Shown here one piece after another: positions 48,310 through 60,300 of a DNA stretch of 64,000 bases. Location: positions 15,623,009-15,687,008 of the forward strand of contig JBBMOA010000002.1 in the NCBI GenBank assembly GCA_037954235.1. The letters are read 5' to 3'. The first letter of the stretch is position 1. Each line of letters starts with the position of its first letter. The position numbers were made by a program, and so were the translations under genes. Below the pieces are notes generated by a model, which did not search any database, was not told the DNA's origin, and worked only from the letters and a program-made list of their open reading frames with translations. Source of the stretch: Aulostomus chinensis (Eukaryota; Chordata; Actinopteri; Syngnathiformes; Aulostomidae).

Positions 48310-49745
48310 CGTGCATCACAGTGATGAGAGTGGTTGGTCACCCTTAGGGCTTATGTTTCAAATCTGAGCAGAGGAGAAGTGATTTATTTGCTCAGGGCCA
48401 CACTGTGCATCCAATCAGCTCCAAGAACCCTAGGGTGACACCATCACGGCCATCTCTTCTGCAGGAAATGATGCAAGCTCTACTGAATTACATAGGGTGT
48501 GAGACTAACAAAATGGGGCTTATTCTTGTCACAGCATCAGATAAGGACCGGCTGCTGGATGCATTGCACCAATTACTGCAGCTCTGCGCTCTTCAGCTGT
48601 GGAATTGGGAAATGATCATCTGTGAAGCACAGCAGAGTACCACTGCCTCTAGCACAATAACTCAACAAGTCCACTTGGCAGGAAGAGAGAACGTGACCAA
48701 AACAAAGATGGAAAGAGAACATTAGAAGAAGGAGGAAAATAAATATGAATACTATACAGAGAAAACGAAAGAATATAAATGACTAACCTACAGGAGAATG
48801 AAGTACATTTATGTGATGTATACTATTATGGAGTTAAGTCCAATTTAATTAATTTTGCAATCTTGTGAATCAAACATGGATGGATGGAAAGCAAATGAGT
48901 GATTTGTTACTGTGAAAGATGGTAGGCAGTGAAGAGATGTATAGAATAATTTCCTGTGCGAGGATGAGGAGATGATAAGATCCTGGATTCTTCAGACCAA
49001 AATCAGGTGTGCTTATTGACATTGCAGTAGAATGACTGGAAAGAAATGTAAGTCTTGCAGTGTGTCCTCTGCTTGGGTTCATCCTGATTAGGCAAGACAA
49101 ACAGAAAAAGCACAGGGAGAAAATAAGAGGATGAAGATGGCTGTTAAAGGGGAGGAAAATTACAACTGCAGATACAAAATGACAAGATGGAATAATAAGG
49201 CCTATTTGAACAAGTGGAAACAAGATGCTCCAGCCATCTGTGATCCACTCTCTCCACTGTTGCATACTGGTTCATGCCAATATGATATCATCCTGCAGCG
49301 GAAAGGTGGGAGCAGCGTTTCTGACAGGCTGACATCCTCCCTATCGGAAAGGGTTGGTGGGCGCATCGGGGGCACAGCTGGAGGGGGCTTAAGGTCAATT
49401 ACCGTATTAGAGACACTGATTGATTCTGTGGAGAAAGGTGCCACAGCATCTAATTAATGCGTGAGACGGATTGTTGTGTGGGGTGGTCCTCTTTCACAGA
49501 CCTTACTGAATGGTAGGGAATCTAATGATCTGTTTATGCATTAGCTTGGAAAATGAATGAACATGGAATAGTAAAGTAAGAATGAAATATGTATGCAGAC
49601 ATGACTATTTCATCTGGATGTTGGATAATTTTATTCACTATAATTTTGACCAATTCATTGGTGACCCTCCATATAAGTGTGATATAAGGGTCTTTGTTTG
49701 GTTACATAAATAATTTAGCACACTGAAAATGAAAAAAAAAAAAAA

Positions 49746-49778
<33 letters not shown>

Positions 49779-50399
49779 ATCATCTATCTGGAGACATTCG
49801 TGTCCATTAATCCAACGCTGGTAAATGTTTCAATTTCAAGCCTGCAAAGACTGAGAGAAAAGTCGGATCCTGACATGCTCTCTTGTGTATACATGCTAAA
49901 GAATACAACTGCGCTACTAAGTTAACTGAAATGCTGTCTTCTCCAAGACTTTAACACATCTATTCCTTTAAAGATTTCATGAAGTGGTGTCTCATATGGG
50001 TTGCAATATCTCTGGATTGTTTCACTTTTGAAGTCTTCCTCCTATCTAGTAAGCAAGAATGTCGGGGCTGAGTGTGTTTACTTGACAAGGCCAATCTGGC
50101 TGCGTGTGGGCACTGATGGCATTTATGTGTACATTTTCAGGATGTGTTAGAGAAACGTAGCAGAAAGATGTTCTGGTGCAGACAGAAATGGAGCTTTCTC
50201 AAGGCTTCAGAAGAGACGGATACATAATTGGACAGGAAGGAGAGCACGAGGGAGGAATTCAATGTTTCTTAGTTACTGATCAGGAGAGGAAACACTCTAA
50301 CAGTCTAACACACACACACACACACACACATACAGAGGATATTTTCAAGTTTTTCACAACTAAAAATCTGCATTGAATGGTATGATTGACCATCAATAC
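45788..50399. other. 4.6 kb without recognisable genes
   Basis: Contains T runs (46941-46960), a 10-bp hairpin at 47970-47993 (ATCATAAGCA-GGGG-TGCTTATGAT), and A/TA tracts at 49732-49778. The frames (up to 131 codons at minus 48870..49265) have no recognised domain. Confidence 0.4.
48271..48307. repeat. (GT)n microsatellite
   Basis: About 18 GT units, preceded by ATGCATGC. Confidence 0.95.
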
Positions 50400-50895
50400 A
50401 ATTTTCCTTATATAGCACAGCTCATACATGAAGCGCAGCCCGATGCAAGTCACAGAAGAAGATGAGAGGGAGCATTCCAAAAAATTAAGAATAAATGTGA
50501 CACAACAGAAATGAATAAATAAACTTAGGTAAAAGCAATGCAATGAAGCATACTAATCATCAAAGGCCTGGTAGAACAGAAGGCCTAAGACTGTTTTTAA
50601 AGGAGCACACCCTCCCTGCAGATCTCAGGTCATCAGCTCAGCAAGTGTGTTCCAAAGAGAAGGCCCATAGTGATCAGTTGTACCCCCACCAGACCTAGAT
50701 TGGGTTTCGAGGGCACTCTCAGATGATCTGAGGAGCAGGACCGGTTTATGTGCAATAGGCAGGTCAGAGACTTTAGAGCTGGGCTATGTAGTATCTTATG
50801 AATGATAAAAAAATATATATTTTGAATGTAGTTCTTTGTTGCATTTCATACAGCATTTTGGATAAACTGGAGTCTTCCAGCAGTCTCAGTCAGCG
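50400..50895. repeat. Diverged dispersed fish repeat
   Basis: Segments in the order CCTTATATAGCACAGCTCAT, GGAGCACACCCTCCCTGCAG, ATCTCAGGTCATCAGCTCAG, GAGCTGGGCTATGTAGTATC and GCATTTTGGATAAACTGGAG match a long interspersed repeat I recognise from fish genomes, which begins with a 'tatatagcactt'-like start and ends in 'ttttggataarctg'. No coding frame or target duplication is seen. Class uncertain. Confidence 0.45.
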
Positions 50896-51157
50896 ACGCC
50901 AATGTCAGCTTTATTGAAGGAACTTCAGTTTAATGAAAATCACATTTAATTTACTTCATGAACATTTTCTGAAACTGCTGGTTTACAACAAATGGTACTT
51001 TCTGCATATAAATGTACAATCTTGTAGGTAAGAGAGAAATTGTTGGGGCAGGGAAGCTTCTGGTTTCCATTTGAGTAGCTTTGACCAATCACTTTCGAGC
51101 AGGCTTTGGTTGTGTCTACACAAAATGTCCGTTTGGAGTGCAAAGGAGGCGGAACAG

Positions 51158-51350
51158 GTGGCACGGTGGTGAAGTGGTCAGCACTGTCGCCTCAGAAGGT
51201 TCCGGGTTCAAGCCCCGGCTGGAGCAGGGGATCTTTCTGTGTGAGTCTCCATGTTCTCCCTGTACCTGTGTGGGTTCTCTCTGGTACTCCAGCTTCCTCC
51301 CACAGTCCAAAGACATCAAGAGGGGACGAGGCTGATTGATACTCTAAATT
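51158..51350 (+). mobile_element. Family-1 SINE-type copy, 3' truncated
   Basis: Starts GGCACGGTGGTGAAGTGG, with the B box GGTTCAAGCCC (51205-51215). It follows the family to GATTGATACTCTAAATTG and stops abruptly; the tail is missing. A CACAGCA block after CGCCTC is deleted. No target duplication. Loss of the 3' half is unusual for retroposition and suggests later deletion. Confidence 0.8.
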
Positions 51351-51820
51351 GGCATATGAAGTGAGATAGAAAGTCCAGCCTGGTGCTTTTTGTTTTACAC
51401 AAACAAGTTTTCTTCTATGAAAAATGTTTAAACATGATTCAAAATTGACTTGATCAAGCAATTGGTAGATAAAGATTACATTATTTCTACCATATGACTG
51501 TCATGTTTCTAATTTGTAGTCATTCTTTATGACAGAGACAGGGCAGCGATGGATGATAATGATCATGGAAAAACAGCCGCTGTGTGAAAGAACACACTCG
51601 CTGCTTAAGCTTCTGCACCTAGAACAATTTCAACCTTCACTACCAACATGATGCACAACAGAATTCATTCAAGCTTCACCGGCTGATCTTGCTTTATAGA
51701 TTACATTCGTAGATTGAAAACATGTTCTTGCTCTACTTTGATTTTTAGAACCTGCACTGACATTAATCCTGAGAAAGGAACATGAGTAAACCATAAGACA
51801 GAGCAAAGCAGGATGGAACG

Positions 51821-51823
<3 letters not shown>

Positions 51824-51862
<39 letters not shown>

Positions 51863-51883
51863 CTGTCTCTCTCTCTCGATCTG

Positions 51884-51918
<35 letters not shown>

Positions 51919-51939
51919 TGCACACACACACTCACACAC
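51824..51939. repeat. Compound (CT)n-(CA)n microsatellite
   Basis: Two CT blocks interrupted by AATCTGT and CGATCTGT units, followed by CA repeats. The Arg/Glu-rich open frame on the minus strand is an artefact of this repeat. Confidence 0.95.
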
Positions 51940-54900
51940 TGGTTGAAAAACGGTTGAATATTTCTCCTCACAAAACAAACTTGTCACAGTGAGTTGTCAA
52001 ATATTGTAAATCCGATCACTGAAATTAACAAAAGAAAAAAAAATGCAGTCAGGATTACTCTCAACTCGCATGTGCGGTAAAATGTTTTCATTTCAATAAA
52101 TATTTTAAAAGGAACTGCATAATTAATATTAGTTTTTCCTCAAACAATTTTCTTCAGCTACATGGGGTGTGGGTGGTATGTTTGTTGTCAGAAGATGTAA
52201 ATATCAGCGTGAATATCAAGATGTAATCTTAAAAGATGAATTTAAAGAATCCTTGGCGATAAAAACAAATTAGAACCTATTTATAATGCTGGTGTTAAGC
52301 CTCTTTGACCCAATACTTTCAGAATGATTCAAAAAAACATTTTGAAATTCAGCGTTAAGACTGTCATGTCTTTGTGTTTATCTTCTCAATTTAAAACAAT
52401 TTCTGTTGAAACAATTTTTCGAACATAAAAAAATATTTCTGAGATATCACTCAGAACAAAAAGAGCTTTATTTATCAGTGTTCTATCTGCGTCACCATAA
52501 AAGTTGTTTGACTGCTGCACAGCTAATCACGCCTGTATCTTTGCCCATATTGTTAGCAGAGCAAACAACATTAAGCGGAGTCATCGATGTTAAACATCTA
52601 TCATCATCTGCGCGACATAATTCACGCATCCTCCCTAGTATCCATGCACCACCCCCCACTGATGACATCACAACACAGCCATGTCCTGCATATCTTTTCA
52701 ATAATATAAAAGGCTATACTTGTTTACTGTTGTATTTTTTTAAAACCACAAAATTGTATGAAATTACAGTGTCTGTAATTACAATATTTATCGAAGAAAA
52801 CAAATAAATTCCTCACTTCCCCGCTTGTAATCAAAACAAAATCATTGTAAATGCTTTTTACTTTCAATTCTATTAAATTATACATTATAAAGAGGAGCAG
52901 CTAAGAAATGTCAATATGTAGGAAAACAGTAAAAGTATGTGAAATTTGGAAATGCCAGTACTGCGTCCTGGTGAGTGCCAGCACACTTCCATCACTGCTC
53001 TGCAGTACAGGTGGTACGTAGAGGAAACAGCTGCCCATCACCCCACAGACAAGATACATTTCCTATGCCTCCCAGAGATTGGTGTCTCTTTTCTTTCTCC
53101 CACACCTCCTCTTCTCTTTATGCCAAGAGTATTTGTCTTAGATTCATGTTTGATTTTTTTTCCCCTCCTTTCTCCTGAGGGCTTTTATGTGGAGGGTATA
53201 TGTTAGGACAAATAACTCAAAGTCAGTAATCTAAAAATAAGAATATGATTTATCTTCTCAGGAGAAAAGCCTCTTGTGAGGTACGAGTTTTTCCTCTGGG
53301 CACAGCGGGCCGATATGGCCTAAATTATAAATTCTACCTCATTTTAACGGAGCAGGTTTTATTGTACTTTCTTTGTGCATCTTTTTTTTTTTACTTTACT
53401 CTCATTATTGGCCCATTTATACTTGATTTACTACACATTGATAGATAACAATCGCTCAAGACATAAACTTAAGTAAAAGTAGAGTTACGGGGCATATTTT
53501 CCCCTGAAATTGTTAAATAGAGCAAAACTGGGGGCATTAAACGTGTCGACTGATGTTAAAACGTAGATTTCTTAGAGCAGAGTTCCAGGATTATAGGCTT
53601 CATCTCTCCCTCTGCTGGGCAGGTGAAAGGTGGCATGTGTGTGATATCCTGCTGGTACAATCTCTCATTAATGCCTAGGTTGGAGCTTAACAGATAACCT
53701 CCCACAGCAATTAATCACACCAGCCTTAATTATCTTATTATGAAAGCCAAGACAGTCCCTCAATCTGCGCTTAACAGAGGAGGATCAAGAAAGGGGAGAC
53801 ACATTTTTTTTTAAATAATTCCACCAGCTATTACTAAAAAGACTTCTAACCCTATCCTGCAGTATGTCTTTCTCTCCCTCCCCCCTCCACCTCCCTACCT
53901 GTCCCGCTCGCTGACAAGAACTGTCGAGTGAGAGAGATCTCTCCTGCTGCAGACAGCAGTGACGCCTCATCAGACTCCCAGCATACCCTGTGGCCCCTGA
54001 TGGCGCCACAGTTGGGTGGATGGACATGATCACTCACTCACAGGCAGGATTAACCCCCCAACTGCATCTGTCTTCGCTGTCCTGTTTCTAATCTCTGTCT
54101 CCCGGCTTCTGTCTGTGTCCCCCTCGCTTCAGCTTGTCTCTATCCCACAGCGCTCGTGTCCGTGTCACAGTGGTGTTAAGTCGAGACAAAGCAGGCAGTA
54201 GCTGAGTTCACAAGACCTCTATTTACGGAGAAGGCTTTCTCAGGATTTGTCAGTAACATTCACGGTGCTGTTGTATGAGTATACTGAACTACTATAGCAG
54301 TATAAACCTACTGTATGGGAAGGTTTTTTGCGGAAATATGACACCTCTGGGTTTAAGAGGGCACAATAAGTGAACATCAGACGGTAAAATCTTCACGCGG
54401 CTCCTCCCATGATCTAGTGATTCTCTTTCATATTCTGCACATTAATGTTTATGATTTTTGAAGGGTTCTACATGATCAAAGATTCAGGGGTTGCCATTGT
54501 CAGAAAGTCACTATCATTTAACATTTATGTTAACAAACCAGGTCTGTTAGAAGGTAGAGGGTAGTCTGGTAGAAAGGCACTGCCTATTGTCTATTTGCTG
54601 CTTGTTAACCACGATGCTTTTTGTGACCAGTGTTCAAAAGTTCTTTAATCTGACTTAAATATTCTTGTAAAACCAGTAACATTTTGTTTGATTTTCTCCT
54701 AATCAGATGTTGGTTTGCTCTGTTGATCTCTTGCTTTTGAGCCTTAATGCCACATAAAAGGGAAAATAACAAATCCCTTACCTCATTATTTATTGGTGTT
54801 AAATGAGCGCCACACAAGAATACTAAATGACTTGCCGCTATTAAATGGAACATTACAACTAACTGTGATTATGTCTTTAAGATAATAAAAAAACAACAAC

Positions 54901-56417
54901 TTTATTTGGTTTGTTAGCAACATGTGAGGCATAAATAGCTTTTGAACTGGCTTGGTAACTGTATCTGAAGTGGAGTTTGGAATAAATATAGAATCACATT
55001 ATAAATACATATGATATAGAAATTCACAGAGAGAATCTTTGAAACGGTTCCAATGTGATGTGTAGCTCTATCTTCAAAGCTTGTTGAGTTCATTGGCATG
55101 GTCGTTTAACTTCCTGCGAGGAAGTTTAGACCACCACGCTGACATGCATTTCAACCGGCGCTGGAACACACCAGCACTGCCCACTCTGGCTGTACTATTC
55201 ACACCATCTAATGCTTTTAGGGTCCCAACAGACACACAGAGCAGAGTCGTGCTGAGCTGCTTTGATAGAGACTGCTTACGTTCTATCGCAAGTGAAATGG
55301 ATGGGGGAGGCGGGTTTGGGGGAGGGGAGCGGTGAAAAAAGAAAAACTGACAAAACACTACATCAAAGCGTGGAAGCAGAACAGTTATTCAGATGTGACC
55401 AAGCAGTTTGATCTCATACATATATAATTCACACTTGCGTTTTGTTTTTGAATTGGACACTTTGTTATGAATATTGCAAGGGTATATGATTCCTCATTAG
55501 CATCCCACAGTTTAACTTTATTTCTAAATGGGTCACCACCGTGATGAACATGCAAGGCTTTCCTGCTCTCTTTGCTTTGTTAGTGACCAGTGTGATTGTA
55601 ACCGCCACATTTTATTTTATACCTCGTGTGTGTCTTTATATGACTTTTACTGTTTACTTTATTATGTGTAGTTCTACACGCCACCTTTAGAGGTCGCTGT
55701 GGGGGTTTGTGCAAAAAAGGGGGACTGAAAAAGTACGTAAGTACGCTGTAAGATGGGTGGCAGTTGAGCACGGACTTTTTAACAAGAGCAAGGAACTTAA
55801 ATGCAACAAAAGAGAAGAAGACGAGCCTAATTCCTTGTGGTAGCACACAGCCAACGACGTATGGTTTTGTTTTGTATCTGAATTTTGTTTTCCGATGCAT
55901 TTGCAGGCATTCGATACCCTAATTTGTCTTTATATTTCCTGCATGTTATATTATTTTGTCTATGTGTTTTTCTTTAGTTTTCACGGTGTTGTATTATAAT
56001 AAATACATCAGTAAGAGGAAACTACTTGTGTCTGGACGTGCTTCATGGGAATTATAGTGATAAAAAAGCACCGACACAGTAGCAAGTATATAAAGTACAC
56101 GGTAACCTATGTACTGCTTCATGACTGTTTCTTCATGAAGAACACTATTTATTATCCAATCACTGTACACCTACATCACTCATCATCATCATTCAATACA
56201 CACAAGCTGAGTGGTGCTGGTGTAGCTACCCTGCACCTTCTGTGATATTCATGTGTTCAGAAATTGGGATACCTTTGCTTTGTCTTGATATAATCCTTCT
56301 GATTTGGGGATTGAAACATGTTTTCCTGGGAAGCTCAAGTAGCTTTTATGTAATTTAGTTTACTTCATATATAATTCGGGATGATATAACATTAGGAACA
56401 CCCCTCAGTATAACCCA
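51940..56417. other. 4.5 kb without recognisable genes
   Basis: The most coding-like piece is 55074-55358, open on both strands (84 and 94 codons, moderately GC-rich), but neither translation is recognised. The rest holds short frames only. Confidence 0.4.
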
Positions 56418-57331
56418 GTACAGCAGCCTAGAAATCTAGACTGCCCCTAGCGGTAGCAAATCAAACTAACAGCCAGGGTCAGTCCAGCAGCACACGGCTC
56501 AGGCTCCGAGCAGCAAAACCCGAACTCAGGTCAGGCCAATCACATTGTGCGGACTTGTTGGTAGGTGGGCTCAACATCATCAGGTTTGCGACCATTTTGT
56601 AGTTGTAGTTTGGAAGTTCCTGTAAACAATCAAGATGTTCTGCTGCTGGCAAAGAGCAGTCCTTCAAATCTGCATTGGTCTCAAATATTTGATTGATTTA
56701 AAGTTGAACTTTTCCTCGAAAGAAGAACATAAAATGGCGTGTAAGTCATTCATATTAAAGAAAGATGTTTTCGGAGTTTTGCCAACTGGATACGGGAAAA
56801 GTTTGAGTCATCAGGTGGCTGCACTGGTGGCTGAGCGCATAGGACTCATCAATGGAAACCCGCTTGGGATTATTGTCTCGCCACTACACCGGCAAATCAC
56901 GTTCAAGTCCCGATCAAAGGGTTAGACACCGCGAACAAAGGCGGCTCAACTTTGCCGGTGTTTTAACTTCTGCCACATCAACATGCAGTCATTATTGAGA
57001 ATACTTACGGGTTTCTTCAGCTTTTCAAAGATGCTTGTTGAATATGCAAGCACGCCCACATTTCTCATATGTTTCTTCGCAAAAATGACATAACTTAAGA
57101 ATTTCTCCACATTTTCCACAACACACCATATGCAAAACCATATGCGGATTCTGTTCTGTCGCTCTGACTGCGTCACCTTTTTTGTCGCTGTGATTGGTTG
57201 TAGTGCTATCCCATTGCGTGCAGAGGGAGTGTGAACGATCACGTTTGTCCAGCCCCTCTGATTGAGCCCTGCCAATGGCGTGTTTCCAGACCAACATGTT
57301 GATGTAGGTCTGGCTTACCAGGCTACTGGTA
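56418..57331. mobile_element. Inverted-repeat DNA element carrying a RecQ-like helicase fragment
   Basis: The element (56421..57328, 908 bp) starts CAGCAGCCTAGAAATCTAGA and ends with the reverse complement of CAGTAGCCTGGTAAGCCAGA; 16 of the first 21 terminal positions match. Both sides carry GTA (56418-56420 and 57329-57331), a possible 3-base (or TA) target duplication. Each terminus contains its own small palindrome (CTAGA-AA-TCTAG and CTGG-TAAG-CCAG). Inside, a helicase fragment lies on the plus strand and a Cys-rich frame on the minus strand. Inferred: a non-autonomous or decayed DNA transposon. Elements of the ISL2EU type in fish and cnidarians are said to sit with helicase- and nuclease-like genes, but the assignment is a guess. 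Confidence 0.6.
56635..56925 (+). pseudogene. N-terminal fragment of a RecQ-like DNA helicase
   Basis: Seen: a 96-codon frame. Residues 29-48 (KEEHKMACKSFILKKDVFGV) precede a Walker A motif LPTGYGKS (residues 49-56, 56779-56802). SHQVAALVAERIG and GIIVSP (78-83) follow. Known: RecQ helicases have Q-x(n)-A at the nucleotide-sensing motif 0, LPTG-G-KSLCYQ in motif I and (V/I)VSPL-x-L-x-x-DQ in motif Ia. The frame departs from the family right after VSPL (HRQITFKSR) and stops, so motifs II-VI, including DEAH, are absent. Inferred: the 5' part of a transposon-borne helicase gene kept inside a deleted element, or a captured exon. It cannot encode an active helicase. Confidence 0.62.
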
Positions 57332-60300
57332 CATTTCAACAGGATAAAAAAATACAACCTTCAACATAATTAAAATGAATCAACACCTCACTCAAACAGA
57401 TTCAATAAAACTGAACCTTTTTGTCCCCTGGAAGTGAGGATTAGCAGTGTTCCTATATTATATGAGCTCAGTGTGTAATAGTCAGCTCATGTGAGACTAT
57501 GGTAGTGGATACTGCATTAATGGTTTGTTTTTAATGTCGTCTGATATTTGTTCAGATATTTGGCTGAGGCTACTGTGACTACTGATGACTACAGTGGTCA
57601 TGATCTTATCTAACGGGTTACATCTCGCCTGGCATGCGCTGAATGCATCGGCATTGTGATCAGAATGGGAGTGAGGAGAAGGAAAAAGAGTGAGACAGAC
57701 AGATGAGACGAGCCGCTGGAGAGATGAAGAGGAGTTGAGTATCAGACAGACAGATAGGACACGGAGTTAACACTTTGTCACAGTTCAAAAGGAGTCCTTG
57801 TCACACAAAAGAAACAGAAGCTCCGCTGGTCAATTCTTTGAATTGATCAAAGCTCTGACAACATGCACTCCAGCATACGACTACTTCATCAACATCAAGG
57901 CTCTCATTTTTCTTATTCCTGCTGCTGAAAATAAAATAAATAAATAAATAATAGGAACACTGAATGAGAACCCGGTTTTCATTATTTTGATTTCATTTTG
58001 TGAAAAGACATACGTGGCTGACTGATTGGAGCCTTTAGGTAGAGCGCAGCGTCTCACATCTTAGTCATTTTACCCTGAGAGATTTCTGGGCAGGGCTGAA
58101 CCTCCAGTATCTCACGACTTTAACAACACCTCTGGGGGAGTAGCACTTTCATAAACAGAAGCCAACAATGGGCTGACTGGCTGGCACCATAACATGCAAT
58201 ATACAATACAATATTGGGACACCACTATTTTTTCATTATCATCCATAATTCCCTCTTATTAAACAGCTTTAGTGTTTTTTTTTCCAGTCCTGTGCTGGAC
58301 CACAATTCTTATTTCGTCTCCTAAAATCGTGTTGCCTTGTGTCATGAGTACTTGCTCTTCTGGTACACTGTAGTAGAAACAGAATATACATTGTATGATG
58401 GGTGTAATCAACCTGTCAGAAGAGCTCATTTAGAAAAAAAAAAAAGGGAAAATCCATTCCAAAGATTTGAACAATAAAAAGTAAAATTGAAAATAAATGA
58501 AAATACATTTAAAGTTTATTATTCATTTATAGAATTTGAATAACTTCTTATTGTTCTTTTTTCACAAATAAAATTCTTTGCATTGTTCAAATTATTACCT
58601 TAATCACTTTGATAGAGTCTCACAGGCTACTTTACCACCCATATTGTTTAGTTTTGCTCCACTATGCCAGGTGTGTGTTCCAGAGGGCTTGTATAGTGTT
58701 TCTTGGTCTGTCACCTTCATGCCCAAGTAGTTTGTGTATCATGGCTGGAACATCTGATGAGTGGAGGCTGTTGGAGATAGCCAGACAGGTGGTGCATCCC
58801 TAGAGGGGAGCTTTTGCAGACGGATGTATCCTGCTTATGTTAAGCTTTATATCAAAGTTAATTTATTCCTTAAAGGTGGAGTCACTAATCCAAAACACTT
58901 TTTGTCAAGTTCAGCAAATATCATAGTACCCAAGCTGTTGGTTCAGTGTATGGTATCAACACCAGATGGTGGCGATAATACCATACCTTTAGCAGCTATG
59001 CTACAAAGTGTAATAGATTACTTTAGTGGGTCATGTGACACCCATGCACCAAATTGATTGAAAATCTGGTTGATTTTGCATAATTTGGTTGATAAAAGTG
59101 AAGTCCATGTCATTGTGTTTGATTTGAGATTAAAGTGATCATTACCACTGCCAGACATATGAACGTACAAGAAGCATGGAATCCACAACCAGGTTTGCAA
59201 CATGGATGAATAAAGTGCATGTACAAATTTATTCGCGCACTCTCTTGTGTGTGTGTGTTGTGTGTGTGTGTAGAGTGTGAAACCGTTATGCTACCTAGAG
59301 GACAAACAGAGGTCTGAAAATGTTCTTGTATTTTTTTGTCATTTCTCTCCCTCTCCTCCTCATCCTGCTCATCCTCCTGACTGGCACCACCATCAATGGA
59401 CACAAATGCTGAAGAAGGCTTTGCACATTTGGCCACATCTGCCTGACAGGCCTGTCATTTTTGGGTCTGTAATTTCTGAGCACCTGTTATCATTTTGACT
59501 TCTACATTTTGACACTCTGACCTGAAGGGAGCAGGGTTTAAAGATAAGTTTGGGCTGTGTAATTATTGCAAAACCAATGGAGAAATCTATTACAGGAAGG
59601 ATGTAGGGCCAAAAGGCATGTCAGCCGGTATGTCAGATGTCCGGTTCAAACCTGTTGCAAGCTTTAATTTAGAGTGTACCAAAAGTTAATAAATAATTTT
59701 CCAAAAAAAGTGGTTGCAGGTGTTTGTATGAAAGGAATAAAAGATGTAACATCCCATATGAAAACTGTCCTGAAGAGACTGGCACTGCAGAGGCATTGCA
59801 ATAGCATTTAATATTTGTTCAGGGATGCCTTGACCTGTCTGAGTGATGGGCAAAAACACAGAACTTAATCTTCATTCAAGTAAACTGTGTGAGTCAAACT
59901 TGAGGTTATTTAATCAGAGGAGGAACCTGGAATTATACCTCGCATGAGCCGATTATCCCAATACCTTCTTTTGAACCTGAGACAGTGTTTGTCAATAAAA
60001 TAGCTGAGGTGCAAATGCTGAGTGCCAATTACGCAGGATTTTTGTGTTCCAAACAAAACAATACTGAAGCATCAAATATTCATAAACATCGGTTTGCATA
60101 CACCACCACTGATCCATATGGAAAATGCAGCTACCAGTAACAATCAGCCAATCCATCAGCAGCAGCAGAAGTAAGAGAGACAGATGTGAAGTGCAGGAGC
60201 AATTTACAATCAAGCGGATAAAATACATGAATTTCCTGGAGTGGAGTGTGTAGGTGAAAGAAGTTGGGCCCCTGTGAAATTGGAAGCACACACAACTTCT

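Noticed and set aside
48876..48886. ATGGATGGATGG resembling a SINE tail
   Set aside because: No upstream SINE sequence and no target duplication; short enough to be chance.
51763..51987. Arg/Glu-rich frame
   Set aside because: Low-complexity translation of the CT/CA microsatellite.
59640..59652. B-box-like GGTTCAAACC
   Set aside because: No A box at the proper distance and no SINE body.
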